64,000 nucleotides of DNA, from positions 6,439,454 to 6,503,453 of the forward strand of contig OZ024938.1 of the NCBI GenBank assembly GCA_964017235.1. Direction: 5' to 3'. A program made the translations under genes and the position numbers. The notes beneath the pieces are model-generated. The model was given only the letters and a program-made list of their open reading frames with translations. It was not told the origin of the DNA and made no database searches. This stretch comes from Sabellastarte sp. h YS-2021 (lineage: Eukaryota; Annelida; Polychaeta; Sabellida; Sabellidae). Shown here one piece after another: positions 1 through 10,234 of the stretch; the first letter of the stretch is position 1; each line of letters begins with the position of its first letter.

Positions 1-345
1 GACTAGGGGAATTCATCTAATAACCTCAGTAATTATGTTAGTAAATTTGGGGAAACCCAATTGCCAGTAGTCTCTAGAACTTCCTTGGTGTGTCTGGTAA
101 CAGGTGTTAAATTTAGGCTGGTTCTGTAACTGTCTAGAAGTTTCCATGCATGTATATAAGCACTGTATACAGGACCACAGATGAACTTAGTTTCCGCTGA
201 CTATAAGGAAGGCTATTGTGTCTTGGTATATAATATTCAAGTGGATATATATAAACTGCTGTGAACTTTTACTGGACTGAACTGATACATTATCTGGATA
301 GATTTACTGTACTTTGGAAAGACAGGTTTATACATAGGGAAGGTA
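1..345 (+). repeat. LTR-like fragment (copy a)
   Basis: This AT-rich block shares ordered segments with the reverse complement of 8290-8636: 'ttggggaaa', a 'ctctagaacttcct'-type block, 'aagtggatata', 'gtgaacttttact' and 'tggatagattt.ttgtactttgg'. The shared order over about 300 bp makes it a copy of one repeat. The 8.6-kb copy begins TGTTATGTGG, as an LTR would, so I infer a piece of an LTR or LTR-like repeat whose 5' part lies outside the window. No coding sequence of an LTR element is seen beside it. The CR1 LINE that follows appears to sit in or next to it. Confidence 0.45.
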
Positions 346-691
346 AGTGCACCTTTTGTAAAATTTTTAATTTTTGGTCACTTCTCGCTCAACTAATCCA
401 CAAAGTAGATTTGTCATCATCATATTTTTGTTTTAGTTATACATTTTTGCCATACATATATTTCCTAAAATATTCTACAAAATGCACCTCCTGCATTTTG
501 CTGTTTACCTCATATTGACTGGCATCAGAGTCTGTGACTCATTTGAACCCACCACGCACTCAGGTCATCCTGTGATCATTGAGTCGGGATTTCATCCATG
601 TGTAGATAGCATCAATTACGCCTATCTGGCTTTCCAGGGTCACTGTCGAAGGGTGACGCATAGTTTCCGGAATGTCAGTCCCTGGACATCA

Positions 692-736
692 TTGCTCCTA
701 GCTCTTTCAGGTGATATCAGTCATAACCCGGGCCCT
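692..736 (+). other. 2A-like motif upstream of LINE endonuclease
   Basis: Residues 71-85 of the segment starting at 482 read LLLALSGDISHNPGP. This fits the 2A pattern of a hydrophobic run followed by D-(V/I)-x-x-N-P-G-P, with Ser in place of the usual Glu. 2A-like sequences cause ribosomes to skip the Gly-Pro bond and are known from APE-type non-LTR retrotransposons (CR1, L2, Rex1 and Crack groups), where they lie N-terminal to the endonuclease, as here. Activity of this variant is not known. Residues 1-70, which precede it, match no family I recognise. Confidence 0.6.
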
Positions 737-2144
737 GCTTCTAGATCTCTTAATGGTTGTCTTCTCAACATTAGATCTATCAGAAATAAGTCAGCTTCCT
801 TTCTGGAGTTCATCAAAGATAACAATGCTGATCTCATAGCTGTTACTGAGACATGGCTTAGGCCAGAGGATACTGAAGGTTTTATTTCTAGTATCACCCC
901 TCCTGGTTATAAGTTCACTCATGTACCTCGAGATGTCAAGAAAGGGGGTGGAGTTGGCTTTTTCATATAGGAGGACCTGTGTTTTGAGAAAGTTTCAAAA
1001 ATCAATTGTCAGACTTTTGAGAGTACCTCGATTCAGATTAGCACTGAGGGTGCTAAAGATGTTATATTTCATGTGCTCTACAGACCCCCAAAGCTTTCAA
1101 AGTCACAATTCCTAGGCGAATTTGGCATGTTCCTCGAAGGTGCTGCTTTGTCAGGCTGTGAAAACATTCTCCTTGGTGATCTTGATTTTCATCTGTATCA
1201 CCTGGACACTAAAATTTTATTACCTCCTTGAGCAATTTAGTTTTACACAACTTGTTAATACACCCACACATATTCAGGGTCACATTCTGGATGCTCTATG
1301 CGTGAGGGATTCTTTTTCCTGGGCCATTAGCCCCAAAGTTATTGGAGGACTATCAGACCACCAGGCAATCATGTTTAGCCTTATTTTTCCTGTCAGAGAG
1401 TCCTGTAAATTTCAACGTGTTTCCATCCGTAAAATTCACAAGATAAATATTCCAGACTTCAGAGCAGATATCCTGAAATCTGACCTCATTAGATGCCTCA
1501 TTATAAACTGCCAGTCATCTGAGTCATCAATACTTTAATATCTTGAGAAGCCTCCTTGACAAACACGCCCCTATGAAGAAGAAAAATATTCCGAGACATG
1601 CAAAGACTGGTTTCATGAATTGTGACATCCTCAAGGCAAAACGACTCAAAACTCAGCCAGTAATCGTAGTCGATACCGGGCTGCGATCAATCACTATAAC
1701 TTCCTGCTTGAGAAGTCAAAATGTAACCATTATTCCAACATTGTGGCTGAAAATCAAGGAAATCCTAAGGTTTGTGGAACTGTTTCAAAAAGATTTTACA
1801 CAGGTCCTATGTTGCTGTTCTACCAGACTGTACAAATAAAACCGACCTTGCAAACACCTTTTGTAAGTTTTTCTCTGATAAAATTCTTAAAATAAGATCC
1901 ACACTCCAGTCATCAACACCATCTTCAGTCACTAGACCCAACTCCACTAAAAATATACACTGTCCTCTTTCACACCTGTGTCCGAGGAAAGTCTACTCAA
2001 AATTCTAAAGTCCTCACCATCCAAATCTTGTGGCCTAGACCCAATCCTAACGTCACTGGTCAAGGAGTGTGCTGATATTCTCATCACTCCCATCACTAAA
2101 ATTGTAAATTATTCAAAGAATTCAGTTTTCCCAACTGTTTTAAG

Positions 2145-2990
2145 ATGGCACATGTCACCCCTCTACATAAGAAGCCCAGCCTTGATAGAAATAGCCTCAA
2201 AAACTATAGGCCAGTGTCAAACCTTAGTTTTATATCAAAGCTTATTGAGAAAGTTGTGGCAAACCAGCTAAATGAATTCATTTCACACAAGGGTCTCTTA
2301 AATGTCAACCAGTCTGCTTATAAAAGTTCCCACTCCACTGAAACCGCATCGTTGAAGATTCAAAACGATATAGCTCTCTCAGTGGACTCAGGAAAGGCAG
2401 TGGCCCTAACATTATTAGACCTGTCAGCGGCGTCTGACACTATTGATCATTCCCTTTTATATGACTGCTTGCATGACTGGTTTGGTCTAGATGGTACTGT
2501 CTTGTTGTGGATCAAATCGTACCTTTCAAACCAAAAACAAAAAATTAAAATAGGTGATAGTTTCTCTGAGGAGATAATTCTCCCGTTTGGAGTCCCCCAA
2601 GGCTCCGTATTGGGTCCTCTCCTTTTTACCCTTTACACTAGTCCCCTCAGTCAAGTTATTTCTAAATTCAATGTTACTCATCACCTATATGCTGATGACA
2701 CCCAGATCTGCTTAGCAGTTGACTCCAGGAACTTTGATTCTAGCATAGAAGAGCTGACCAAGTGTCTCAAGTCAGTACAGAGGTGGATGGTTGGTGTTAA
2801 GCTAAAACTAAACCCAGAAAAAACTGAATTTATCATTATAGGTCAAAAAGCCATCAGAGAGTTGCTTGCACCAAATTTCCCTGTCCCACTCCTCCAAAAC
2901 AATATCTCTCTGTCAGTGGAAGTAAAGAATCTGGGTGTTATCTTTGACTCAGACAACTCCTTTCATAACCATGTTGGCAAGATTTGCTGA
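2145..2990 (+). CDS. Reverse transcriptase domain segment of the CR1-like LINE
   Basis: An uninterrupted 281-codon stretch covers most of the RT. KNYRPVSNLSFISKLIEKVV (about residues 19-38) and QSAYKSSHSTETA (56-68) are the fingers region. LLDLSAASDTIDHSLL (90-105) holds the first catalytic Asp; the family usually has [23 protein letters not shown] lies at about 147-161, YADD at 182-185 (2688-2699) carries the catalytic pair, and KLKLNPEKTEFI starts the thumb. The reading frame continues upstream in another frame (1978-2271) and downstream after a stop at 2988-2990. This is part of the LINE pseudogene, not a host gene; the first Met is probably not a true start. Confidence 0.85.
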   Translation: MAHVTPLHKKPSLDRNSLKNYRPVSNLSFISKLIEKVVANQLNEFISHKGLLNVNQSAYKSSHSTETASLKIQNDIALSVDSGKAVALTLLDLSAASDTIDHSLLYDCLHDWFGLDGTVLLWIKSYLSNQKQKIKIGDSFSEEIILPFGVPQGSVLGPLLFTLYTSPLSQVISKFNVTHHLYADDTQICLAVDSRNFDSSIEELTKCLKSVQRWMVGVKLKLNPEKTEFIIIGQKAIRELLAPNFPVPLLQNNISLSVEVKNLGVIFDSDNSFHNHVGKIC

Positions 2991-3689
2991 GCATGCTACT
3001 ATCATCTTCGCGATTTGCAACGAATTCACAAATTCCTTAGTGATGAAACTGCAATACTTTTGGCTAATGCTATGGTCAGTAGTCGTCAGGACTACTGTAA
3101 CTCTTTACTTTATGGGGTAAGCAAGTCCAACATAGCTAAACTACAGAATGCTCTTTGCCGCATCATCTTCAAACTTGACAAAATGAGTCATGTTACACCC
3201 TTTTTGAAAAAACTCCACTGGCTTCCAATTCAACATCGTATCCTTTTTAAGTATAATCTTCTGGTATTCTGTCACAGCCCCCATATCTCTCAGCTTTAAT
3301 AAGATCGAGCAGTCTCACCCACGGCAACAGGCTATCTGTCTCCTCAACCCACCCTAAGAAGCACATAGGCAGGCGAGGCTTTGCAGTTGCTGCACCAGCT
3401 GAATGGAACAAGCTGCCACAAACGGTCAGATCTGAGCAAACAATAGTTTGTTTCAGAAGCCAGCTAAAGACACACCTGTTTAGGCTGGCATACCCCCCAC
3501 TTTATTTATACCCTGCCAGGCGCTTTTTAGATGCTGACCCATGCCTGTCCCTGGACTCTCCCTTCTTGGGCTTAAGCGCATTAGAGGAAATGTATCAATT
3601 TTGCGCTATATAAATCATACTATTATTAAATCCTACTATTATTACTTATTATATACAGTGTATGATTCTATATAATCTTATAGAACACA

Positions 3690-3812
3690 ACAGCTGTCAC
3701 CAGAAGCAGTGAGGAAGCTCTAGAAACTACTTTAAGGGTTTCCCCAAATCTATTAATAGATCAGTATAGTAACTACTGAGATTATAGAAAGGATTTCCCC
3801 AAGTCTTAACCT
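3690..3812 (-). repeat. LTR-like fragment (copy b, reverse)
   Basis: Read on the - strand this holds 'cttggggaaatcct', 'ctattaatagat', 'tttggggaaaccc' and 'tctagagcttcctcac', in the same order as in the copies at 1-345 and 8290-8636. It lies directly between two CR1 copies, so the repeat was probably broken by LINE insertions or rearrangement. Confidence 0.45.
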
Positions 3813-4711
3813 AAATCCTGATAAGACTGAATTCATTGTGTTTGGCTCTAAGTCTCAGCGTGAAAAACTTAATCACTCCTTCCCAGTCAATATACTCGGT
3901 AATCTTATATCACCAGTAGATGCAGTTAGGAACCTTGGTGTCTGGTTTGATTCAGATTTCTCATTCTCTTGCCATGTTATGAAAGTCTGCAAGGCATGTT
4001 TTGCTAGTGTCCATGATCTTAAGTGACTCCGAGGACATCTGACACATGAAGCTCCCCTCATGGCTGCCAATGCTCTGGTCGGAAGTCGTCTTGATTACTG
4101 TAACTCTCTGTTTAGAGGTCTCTCAACTCTGGATCTGCGCAAACTTCAATGTGTTCAGAACAGTCTCGCCAGAATTGTTGCCAACACCACCAAGTATTTA
4201 CACATCACTCCAGTTAGAAAAGCACTACATTGGTTGCTGATTAAGTACCGTTCTATCTTTAAGACTGCTGTGCTTGTTTATAAGTTTCTACACAGTGGTA
4301 ACCCCAAATACTTTGAACCCTTTCTCATACCCAGACATAATGCATATAACACTCGTCGAAGTCAATCTGATGGCATGTTTCTTGAGGTTCCCCACTTTGC
4401 TTCAGTTTTCAAGTCTCGAAAGCATTTTGGACTCAGTTTTGCGTATGACGCGCCTATGATTTGGAATGACCTTCATGACGAGGTCAGTTCTGCCAACTCA
4501 CTTGCCTCCTTCAGGTCAAAGCTGAAGTCATACCTCTTTGGAAAAGCATATCCACCCTAAATTTCCATTTTTCTCCTGCTTTCTCTGCAGTGCTGACCCC
4601 TGCAATGTCTCTGGTTTATGAATATTGAACAATATTTTTCGTGTGATGCACCTTAGAGTCTGTCCTTATGACAGAGATTAAGCGCTATAAAAGTCCAATT
4701 AGAATTAGAAT
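3813..4711 (+). mobile_element. CR1-like LINE, 5'-truncated copy
   Basis: Starts inside the RT thumb (LNPDKTEFIVFG) and runs through the C-terminal domain to the 3' end. The 3' UTR ends 'gagattaagcgctataaaag' and then 'tccaattagaattagaatt', the tail shared by most CR1 copies in this window. 5' truncation is what target-primed reverse transcription normally leaves. Confidence 0.85.
3838..4560 (+). pseudogene. CR1-like RT C-terminal remnant
   Basis: One frame is open from 3838 to 4560 except for a single TGA at 4024-4026, in HDLK*LRGHLTHEA. Other copies have an Arg at that place, so a CGA to TGA change is the simplest reading. Motifs visible: KTEFIVFGSK, VRNLGVWFDSDFSF, GSRLDYCNSLFRGL, LHWLLIKYRSIFKTAVLVYK, AYDAPMIWNDLHDEV and the terminal SYLFGKAYPP. 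Apart from the one stop it is the best-preserved CR1 C-terminus here, which suggests a fairly young copy. Confidence 0.85.
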
Positions 4712-5010
4712 TCTACCAGAGTGGATTTACTGCATTTTGGACAATGTCCATATCATGGAGCAGAGAGTACAGTTGTGCAAACTCTCTGAATATCTCTATA
4801 CCGACATTTTGTGTGATTGAATATCAAAATGATCACAGGATTTTGTGTTATGGAACATTGAACAGATCACAGGATACAGATATCTGTGTGTTAGTGGACA
4901 TTGGAAGGATCACAGGACAGATCACAGGACAGACTGTTGGATACAGTGGATAAACGTCACTGTCAGTTATAGTGATCAGGTCAGATAGGTTTCATTATTG
5001 TATCATTGTA
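4712..5010 (+). repeat. Possible LTR-like or internal repeat segment
   Basis: Begins 'agagtggatttactgcattttggac', close to 'tggatagatttactgtactttgg' at about 297-320, so it may continue the LTR-like repeat after the CR1 insertion. It contains short direct repeats of 'gatcacaggacaga' (about 4909-4932). No protein is recognised. Confidence 0.3.
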
Positions 5011-5039
5011 TGTATTATTGAGGGCATACCAACTGACTG

Positions 5040-5118
5040 CAATCATTATTTTTAATTGTTAAATAAATTTGTTAAATTTGTTAAAATTTGTTTAAATTTG
5101 TTAAAATTTTTTGTTTTT
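5040..5118. repeat. Low-complexity (ttgttaaat)n tract
   Basis: Imperfect repeats of 'ttgttaaattt' and 'tttgttaaaa' follow one another for about 70 bases. There is no gene here; the sequence between it and the foldback element at 5327 holds nothing recognisable. Confidence 0.6.
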
Positions 5119-5326
5119 TCTTGTTGCATCTTAAAAGCAACCGTTAATTGCTACCATTGTTGCCCCATGACCGTAACGTCCACCTAAAGCTTTATTTGAT
5201 CCAAATTGGGGGGTTATTTAGGCAGAAAATTTATTTTGTATTCATTGGAGCCATTTTCTATGCATAATTTGCATTGCACATTTGTTTTGTTAATATTTCT
5301 AAAACTGTGTAACCTGCACATGTGTT

Positions 5327-5793
5327 GTATATGTTAAAGTAAATATGCAAAATCAGTAAATATGCGTATTTACTGAAATTTTCAGTAAATACGCATATTT
5401 GCTGGTTTTTTGGTCCAGTAAATACGTGTATTTACTAAAGTCATCATGAAGACTTTATATCTTAAATAGTTGGGTGTTACCTGCTATGTCTTCATGTTAA
5501 CAGTTATTTCAAACTTTAATTGGGTTTGTCATATTCAAAGTTTGATACTTGTTTACAATCCAGCACTGAGATAACTATTATATAGTTAACATTACTTTAT
5601 AATTTCAAAAGCATTTACATGTGATACGTGATAAAACTTGTAACATCAAAGTTTCATTTCACATATTTACTGAAAGTCAAACCAGTAAACTTGTGAAATA
5701 ACATGGGTCATAAATCAGTAAATACACGTTTTTACTGACCAGATCTGTAAATATGTGTATTTACTGATTTCACATATTTACTGTAACATGTAC
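5327..5793. mobile_element. Foldback/MITE-like element with palindromic ends
   Basis: The left end (gtatatgttaaagtaaatat, then gcaaaatcagtaaatatgcg) and the reverse complement of the right end (gtacatgttacagtaaatat, then gtgaaatcagtaaatacaca) match over about 45 bases. Each arm also contains internal palindromes of the type AGTAAATATGCGTATTTACT, with units near 5356, 5382, 5416, 5716 and 5748. The whole is about 467 bp, has no coding potential and would fold into a long hairpin. The transposon superfamily is unknown; no target duplication was established. Confidence 0.6.
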
Positions 5794-6663
5794 ATCATCA
5801 AAATTTTTACAGAGATATTTTATAGAGATTTCACTCATATGCCTTGTATTTAACTCCATGCTGAAATAACAGAACAGTATCAAGTTATGAAATGAAGTTT
5901 TTTTTCCTATTCATCGGTGCCTGGATGCAATGATAAGCTGTTTTGTATTATTAATTTAAATATGAATTGCTTTTATTTATTCTTCATACCGAGTAGTGGC
6001 TAATTAAGGTGAAACATACCTCATTATACATATATGAAAAATATATATCACTTATGAACAATATAATGTGTGTGGTACACAGCCATTTGGTGTCATATTC
6101 ATTTGTTATGTATCTTTTGTTGCATCTGTCATTCAGGAAGTTTTACTATTGTATCTTCAAATCTTATTTGCACACGATATTGGTGTAATATTACTGGGAT
6201 CACTTACAACAAACTCTCAAATTTAACAAAAAAAAGACTTGAAAAAATTAAAACTTTGGGAAAAACTCACGTTGTTTGTGCATGTTATATCTCAATTATC
6301 CCTAGATACTCTTGATAAAAACAAGCAAATATAATAAGACCAATTTGTAAATATACAATTTACACAAAACATATCAGTTCAGTTAGAGAAGGGGGGGTCC
6401 CGTGTACCTGAAAGGTATATGTTTAACCTTCCTTTTAATTGCCCTTAAAGTGTCTAGAGACACAATATAACATTATTTATTTGCGAATTTTGTCCTTTAC
6501 TGTCCCAAATTAACATTATTTTGAGGAAACCTCATATTTCTAACCATAACTATATACTTATCCACAATTCCATTAAATTATCGGGTGTAGCAATATTCAA
6601 CCTTTTTTATATTAAGAATATCAGATAAGATATCCGTAATATGCTTATTAGATCAATATAATT
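5794..6663. other. AT-rich stretch without recognisable gene
   Basis: I see no coding sequence, RNA gene or repeat structure I can support. The longest open stretch (6070-6315) has no recognisable domain and looks random. Confidence 0.5.
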
Positions 6664-7529
6664 GGGGGGTATTCCACTGAAACCGACCCTGTAACTGACT
6701 CTATGACTCTGCAGGCATCTGAGTCTCTCTGATGGTTAAGATGTATTGCCTCTCAGCTGGTACTGGTTGCTGTTAAAATGTCTGTGGCACAAATATTGAA
6801 GTTGCACTTGAGCTTCGTGAAAGTGTCTGTTGCTGTAGTTGTTGTGCTTTCTGTGGATGTTGCTAAGAAGCTTTACAGCCTTGTTTATAAATGTCTGAAA
6901 GTCTTTCTCTTCTAATCCCTCCACCTTGGGTGGCAGGGTAGTTGCAGAAGGCTGTTCACGTTGTCTCCTCAAGGAATGTTGACAGCATGGTTCACATCTG
7001 TGTGAACTGGTCCATGACCTGCTGGTCAACTGATGATAGTCTGGAAGCTGCTTGTCTGTATGTGTTCCCGGCTTCCTCTGCTGAGATAGTACTGACTCTA
7101 TGGTTGAAGACTAAGAGACTTCCTGTCTCGACAAGAAGTGTCCAAGTCGGGTCGGTAATATTTATGACTGGCTGGTTTCCTTTCAAGTGCGGTCGGTTTG
7201 TGTTGACAGTCTGTTGGGAGGAGGAATCCTGGTACTTAACCAAGACAGGATGGCAAGTTTTTTTTAGGACAAGATGGTAACATTATAGGACAAGAAGGGA
7301 AGTGTAACCCACAAGCTGTAGAGATTCAAGACAGGACAGTTTCAAAGTGGCCAGAGCCACAGTCCAGAGTTGTGGAAGGCCAGTAAAACATCAAACATAT
7401 TTGATTTTTTACGATCCACCACAACAAGTCAGGAAAGTACAACGGATCTTAACCGACTCTGTAAACATTGCTTCCAACTCTTGAAAAATACCTAGTTACT
7501 GACAAGTCAGCTCCTGTGGAACACACAAA
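6664..7529 (+). mobile_element. PIF/Harbinger deletion derivative
   Basis: The ends resemble the 10694-14439 element: left 'ggtattccactgaaaccgac' and right 'agtcagctcctgtggaacac'. Position 7530-7532 is TAA. The left flank has TAA at 6659-6661 but needs two extra bases, so the duplication is plausible, not proven. The first about 360 bp match about 12600-12920 of the larger element, including 'gatggttaagatgtattgcc', and the rest matches about 13900-14439. It is therefore an internally deleted, non-autonomous copy of about 0.87 kb. The - strand 7029-6736 still encodes the C-terminal part of the partner protein in degraded form. A near-palindrome 'catcaaacatatttgat' lies at 7389-7405. Confidence 0.75.
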
Positions 7530-7532
7530 TAA

Positions 7533-7975
7533 GCAGGCCCTGGCTGTAATAGGGGCAAGTTTGGAAATATTAGGCATTACAATAACAAATTTATTACAGA
7601 ATTATATTCCCCTCAGAATGGGAGTTCCTGTGTATAAAACTGTTTTTGCAGAATTTACAGATTTGTAGACTGCTGTTGCTTAATAATTTATACTTTTAAC
7701 ATTTTTTTTAAGCCTGCACCATTGAATAAAATATTATTTAGCAATTTTAATTGATAGAGTAAAGGTTATCAAGACGGTATATTGGTAAAATGTAGCTCAA
7801 AAGACTAAATATTGCATACAAATTGATATGTCAGGTTAAATGCTCTATACATTATTGAGTGGAAGAATGTGATGCCTGTCTACCTAACAAACGAATCCAC
7901 CGGAAGGAGAGGAACGAAGTTATTGTAATTTGTATCTGATTGTCTGTCTGTTTGACTGTCTTTTACATGACTTGA
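7533..7975. other. No recognisable gene
   Basis: AT-rich sequence between the Harbinger derivative and a SINE. Nothing supportable is seen. Confidence 0.5.
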
Positions 7976-8209
7976 AGGGTCATGGGTGGCCCAGTGGTAA
8001 CACACTCGCCTCCCAACTCTGATGTCTGTGGTTCAAATCCTAGACCCTATGTGTGAAAGATGGTAGTTTCGTACTGATGGTCAGCATTTTACAGTACACA
8101 ACCTTGACTAACTGTATGTACTGGTTTCCTCTGCCCATAAAACTACCCGTCATGATAGGACAATACAGTGTTGAATGTGACTTTAAAATCCAAATACATA
8201 AATAAATTC
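7976..8209 (+). mobile_element. tRNA-derived SINE (family 1)
   Basis: A box-like 'tggcccagtggtaacac' and B box-like 'ggttcaaatcc' lie in the first 70 bases, as in a tRNA-derived head. The body carries 'tacagtacacaaccttgac' and 'ctctgcccataaaactaccc', and the tail is 'aaatacataaataaat'. Four further copies lie at 15902, 19347, 27752 and (reverse) 43735. Flanks 'catgacttga' and 'tataacttga' may be an aged target duplication. Confidence 0.85.
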
Positions 8210-8289
8210 ATATAACTTGAGGACCATACATTTGATCTGGGTGATATTTTTACACTAGGTGGGATTTATCTGTGGCTCAATCCCCGTCA

Positions 8290-8636
8290 AGGATGGTATA
8301 GAATGGGATCTAAAATGCCTCTCCACTAATCGTGGGTGAGAGCTTGTGAATTCTTCCAACTGACCACTGCTTGCCATATTTTAAATATATCAATGCACAA
8401 TATCCAAAGTACAACAAATCTATCCAGACACTGTATCCAGTTCACCCTAGTAAAAGTTCACAACAACACAAGTAATTTATATCCACTTGTTATTATATAT
8501 ACATAGTAACCAGATCTAGTGAGGAAGTTCCAGAACCTACAGGTAGCTTATAGGATTTCCCCAAGTCTATTAATAGCATCACCGAGGTTAGCCTAAAGGG
8601 ATTCCCCCAGTCTATAAAACTCAGCACCACATAACA
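8290..8636 (-). repeat. LTR-like repeat, best-preserved copy (c)
   Basis: On the - strand it starts TGTTATGTGGTGCTGAG at 8636, then has 'cttggggaaatcct', 'ggttctggaacttcctcac', a TATA-like 'atgtatatataa', 'gtgaacttttacta' and 'tctggatagattt.ttgtactttgg'. A TG start, a TATA-like motif inside and repetition at 1-345 and 3690-3812 support an LTR. The sequence that follows ('gcaagcagtggtcagttgg') may be internal sequence with the primer site. No gag-pol is present. Confidence 0.5.
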
Positions 8637-8639
8637 CAA

Positions 8640-9404
8640 AAGCAATAACTCCCTTACTTTAAATGTTAATATGTACATATAAAGCTTAGATTAAATAATG
8701 CACAGACACAGTGTTTATATGTGTAAAATGTCTGTCTAATCTGGAGAGAAGAAAGAAGCAATGAAGAAAAAAGGGAATATTGCATTGGTGTTTATCTGGC
8801 CAGAAAACCAGAGGGGGGAGTTGGACACTATACATGAAACTGATTATGTTGAACTGTTTAGTGTTGATAACTTTGGTCATTTTGCTTTCAAAATGTTGAA
8901 GGTTTATTATGTTTCAATGATGCATGAAAGTTAACGCTTATCTTATACCAATATAAAATAACAGTAGCTCATGAGAATGACAAAAATGAGGACGGTTTTT
9001 AGATACTTTATGACTGTGGCACATGCCAGGTAAATCAGGCTGCTCTATGCATTGTGATTTTAAGTTATTGCTGTTATTGCTTAGTTGTTGTTTTCCCCCA
9101 AAATACACCTAAATTATGATTGACCTTGTTTGTTATTGGAGAAACTACTGGACATTTACGTACCCTTTAGTGGAGATCTTTCGTGTGTGAGATCCAATTG
9201 CTTTGATGACTACTCTTTTGCACTCCACAGCCAAATAATTGTTTAAACGTTATTTCCTTGAAGCCTAAGATAAACCTTTAAAAATGGAAGGACTATAAAT
9301 TATCACCATTCTGACTGTGCCTGGTACTGTCAGAATTATTACAGAAAGAAAGATATGGAGCAAAAGACTCAAGAAAGCCAGTGTGAAGAAACTTGTAAAT
9401 TCTC
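8640..9404. other. No recognisable gene
   Basis: AT-rich sequence with only short open stretches. Nothing supportable is seen before the CR1 fragment. Confidence 0.5.
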
Positions 9405-10215
9405 TGCCCTGTTGACTGAGTCAGGAATTTGGGTGTGTGGTTCGATTCAGATGTTTTCTTGTCCAAGCATGTTCAGAATGTCTGTAAAAGTTGTTTTTGA
9501 AACTCCATGATTTCAGACATGTCAGGTGGTTTCTTACTCACAATGTTTCTGTACTTGTGGCTAATGCTCTTGTTAGTAGTTGGTTGGATTACTGCAACTC
9601 ACTTTTTTCAGGAGCCTCTCCAAGTTCAATCTATGTAATTTACAGTGCATCCAAATTGGTGCAGCCAGGATTGTATCAAACAATAGTCGATACACCAGTA
9701 TAACTCTTGTGCTTAAGAAATTGCATTGGCTTCCTGTTGAACAGCGCATAGTGTTTAAGACAGCCAAATTTATTTACAAGTTTCTTCACACGAGTTTTCC
9801 TAGGTATTTGGCTCCATATCTTTCTTCCTACAGCAGTTTTTATAGTAGTAGGCACAGTGAAAGTGGTGGTAATTTCCTTGTCATTCCAAAGTTCCACACT
9901 TCTGTTCATAAATCTGTCAAACAGTTTGGTAATAGTTTTGCTTTTGATGCTCCCACTGTTTGGATTGCTCTTCCAGGTGAGATTCATGCCCCACCCTCCC
10001 TATCGTCTTTCAGAAAGCAGCTTAAAACCTACCTGTACACCACGGCATATCCACCTTAGCCTGGATAGTCCCCTGGGGTACTCAGTGGTGCTTGACCCCT
10101 CTTCTGTCTCTGGATACTAAAATTTTGTTGCTTTTTTATTGGTTTTGCTGTGGCTTAGAGTCTTCTTGTATGGGGAGATTAAGCGCTATAAAAGTCCAAT
10201 TAGAATTAGAATTGT
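9405..10215 (+). mobile_element. CR1-like LINE, 5'-truncated copy
   Basis: Contains the RT C-terminal domain in degraded form and the full 3' end with 'gagattaagcgctataaaag' then 'tccaattagaattagaatt'. Frames shift between 9405 and 9640: NLGVWFDSD at about 9426, NALVSSWLDYCNSLFS at about 9560, then SLSKFNLCNLQCIQIGAARI. The frame is then open to the stop after TAYPP at 10057-10059. Confidence 0.85.
9580..10059 (+). pseudogene. CR1-like RT C-terminal remnant
   Basis: Encodes LHWLPVEQRIVFKTAKFIYK, FPRYLAPYLSSYSSFYSSRH, FGNSFAFDAPTVW and the final KQLKTYLYTTAYPP. These are the standard landmarks of the CR1 C-terminus, also seen at 4060-4560, 14800-15171 and 42492-43001. The 5' part is out of frame, so no functional product is possible. 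Confidence 0.8.
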
Positions 10216-10234
10216 AAACAAGCGTGGTTGTTTT

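Larger units (their letters stand above)
482..3299 (+). pseudogene. CR1-like ORF2 polyprotein remnant (2A-like, endonuclease, RT)
   Basis: The product would be the LINE endonuclease/reverse transcriptase that nicks the target and copies its own RNA there. Endonuclease motifs are visible in pieces: LNIRSIRNK and VTETWL (482-970), LYRPP and LLGDLDF (about 1076-1190) and GGLSDHQAI (about 1344-1370). The usual Asn of the GDxN motif reads Asp. Open segments lie at 482-970, 1122-1538, 1543-1839, 1978-2271, 2145-2990 and 3015-3299, in all three frames. In the first frame there is a stop at 968-970 and another near 1227, and several frameshifts separate the later pieces. The segment 3015-3299 carries the C-terminal signature (SSRQDYCNSLLYG, KKLHWLPIQHRI). 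It is a decayed copy rather than a gene under selection. Confidence 0.85.
480..3650 (+). mobile_element. CR1-superfamily LINE, nearly full-length, dead
   Basis: A non-LTR retrotransposon in + orientation. In order it shows a 2A-like motif, an apurinic-type endonuclease, a reverse transcriptase and the CR1-type C-terminal domain, then a 3' UTR with 'gcgctatataaat' and a short ATT-repeat tail near 3625-3650. The RT motifs ([19 protein letters not shown]) belong to the CR1/L2/Rex1/Crack group. Frameshifts and in-frame stops interrupt it, so it cannot be active. The 5' boundary is not defined; the sequence before 480 gives way to the LTR-like repeat. LTR-like sequence resumes, on the other strand, at about 3690. 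Confidence 0.85.

Noticed and set aside
7978-8050. Functional tRNA gene.
   Set aside because: The A and B box-like parts belong to a SINE with a conserved body and several copies; no cloverleaf with a proper acceptor stem is seen.
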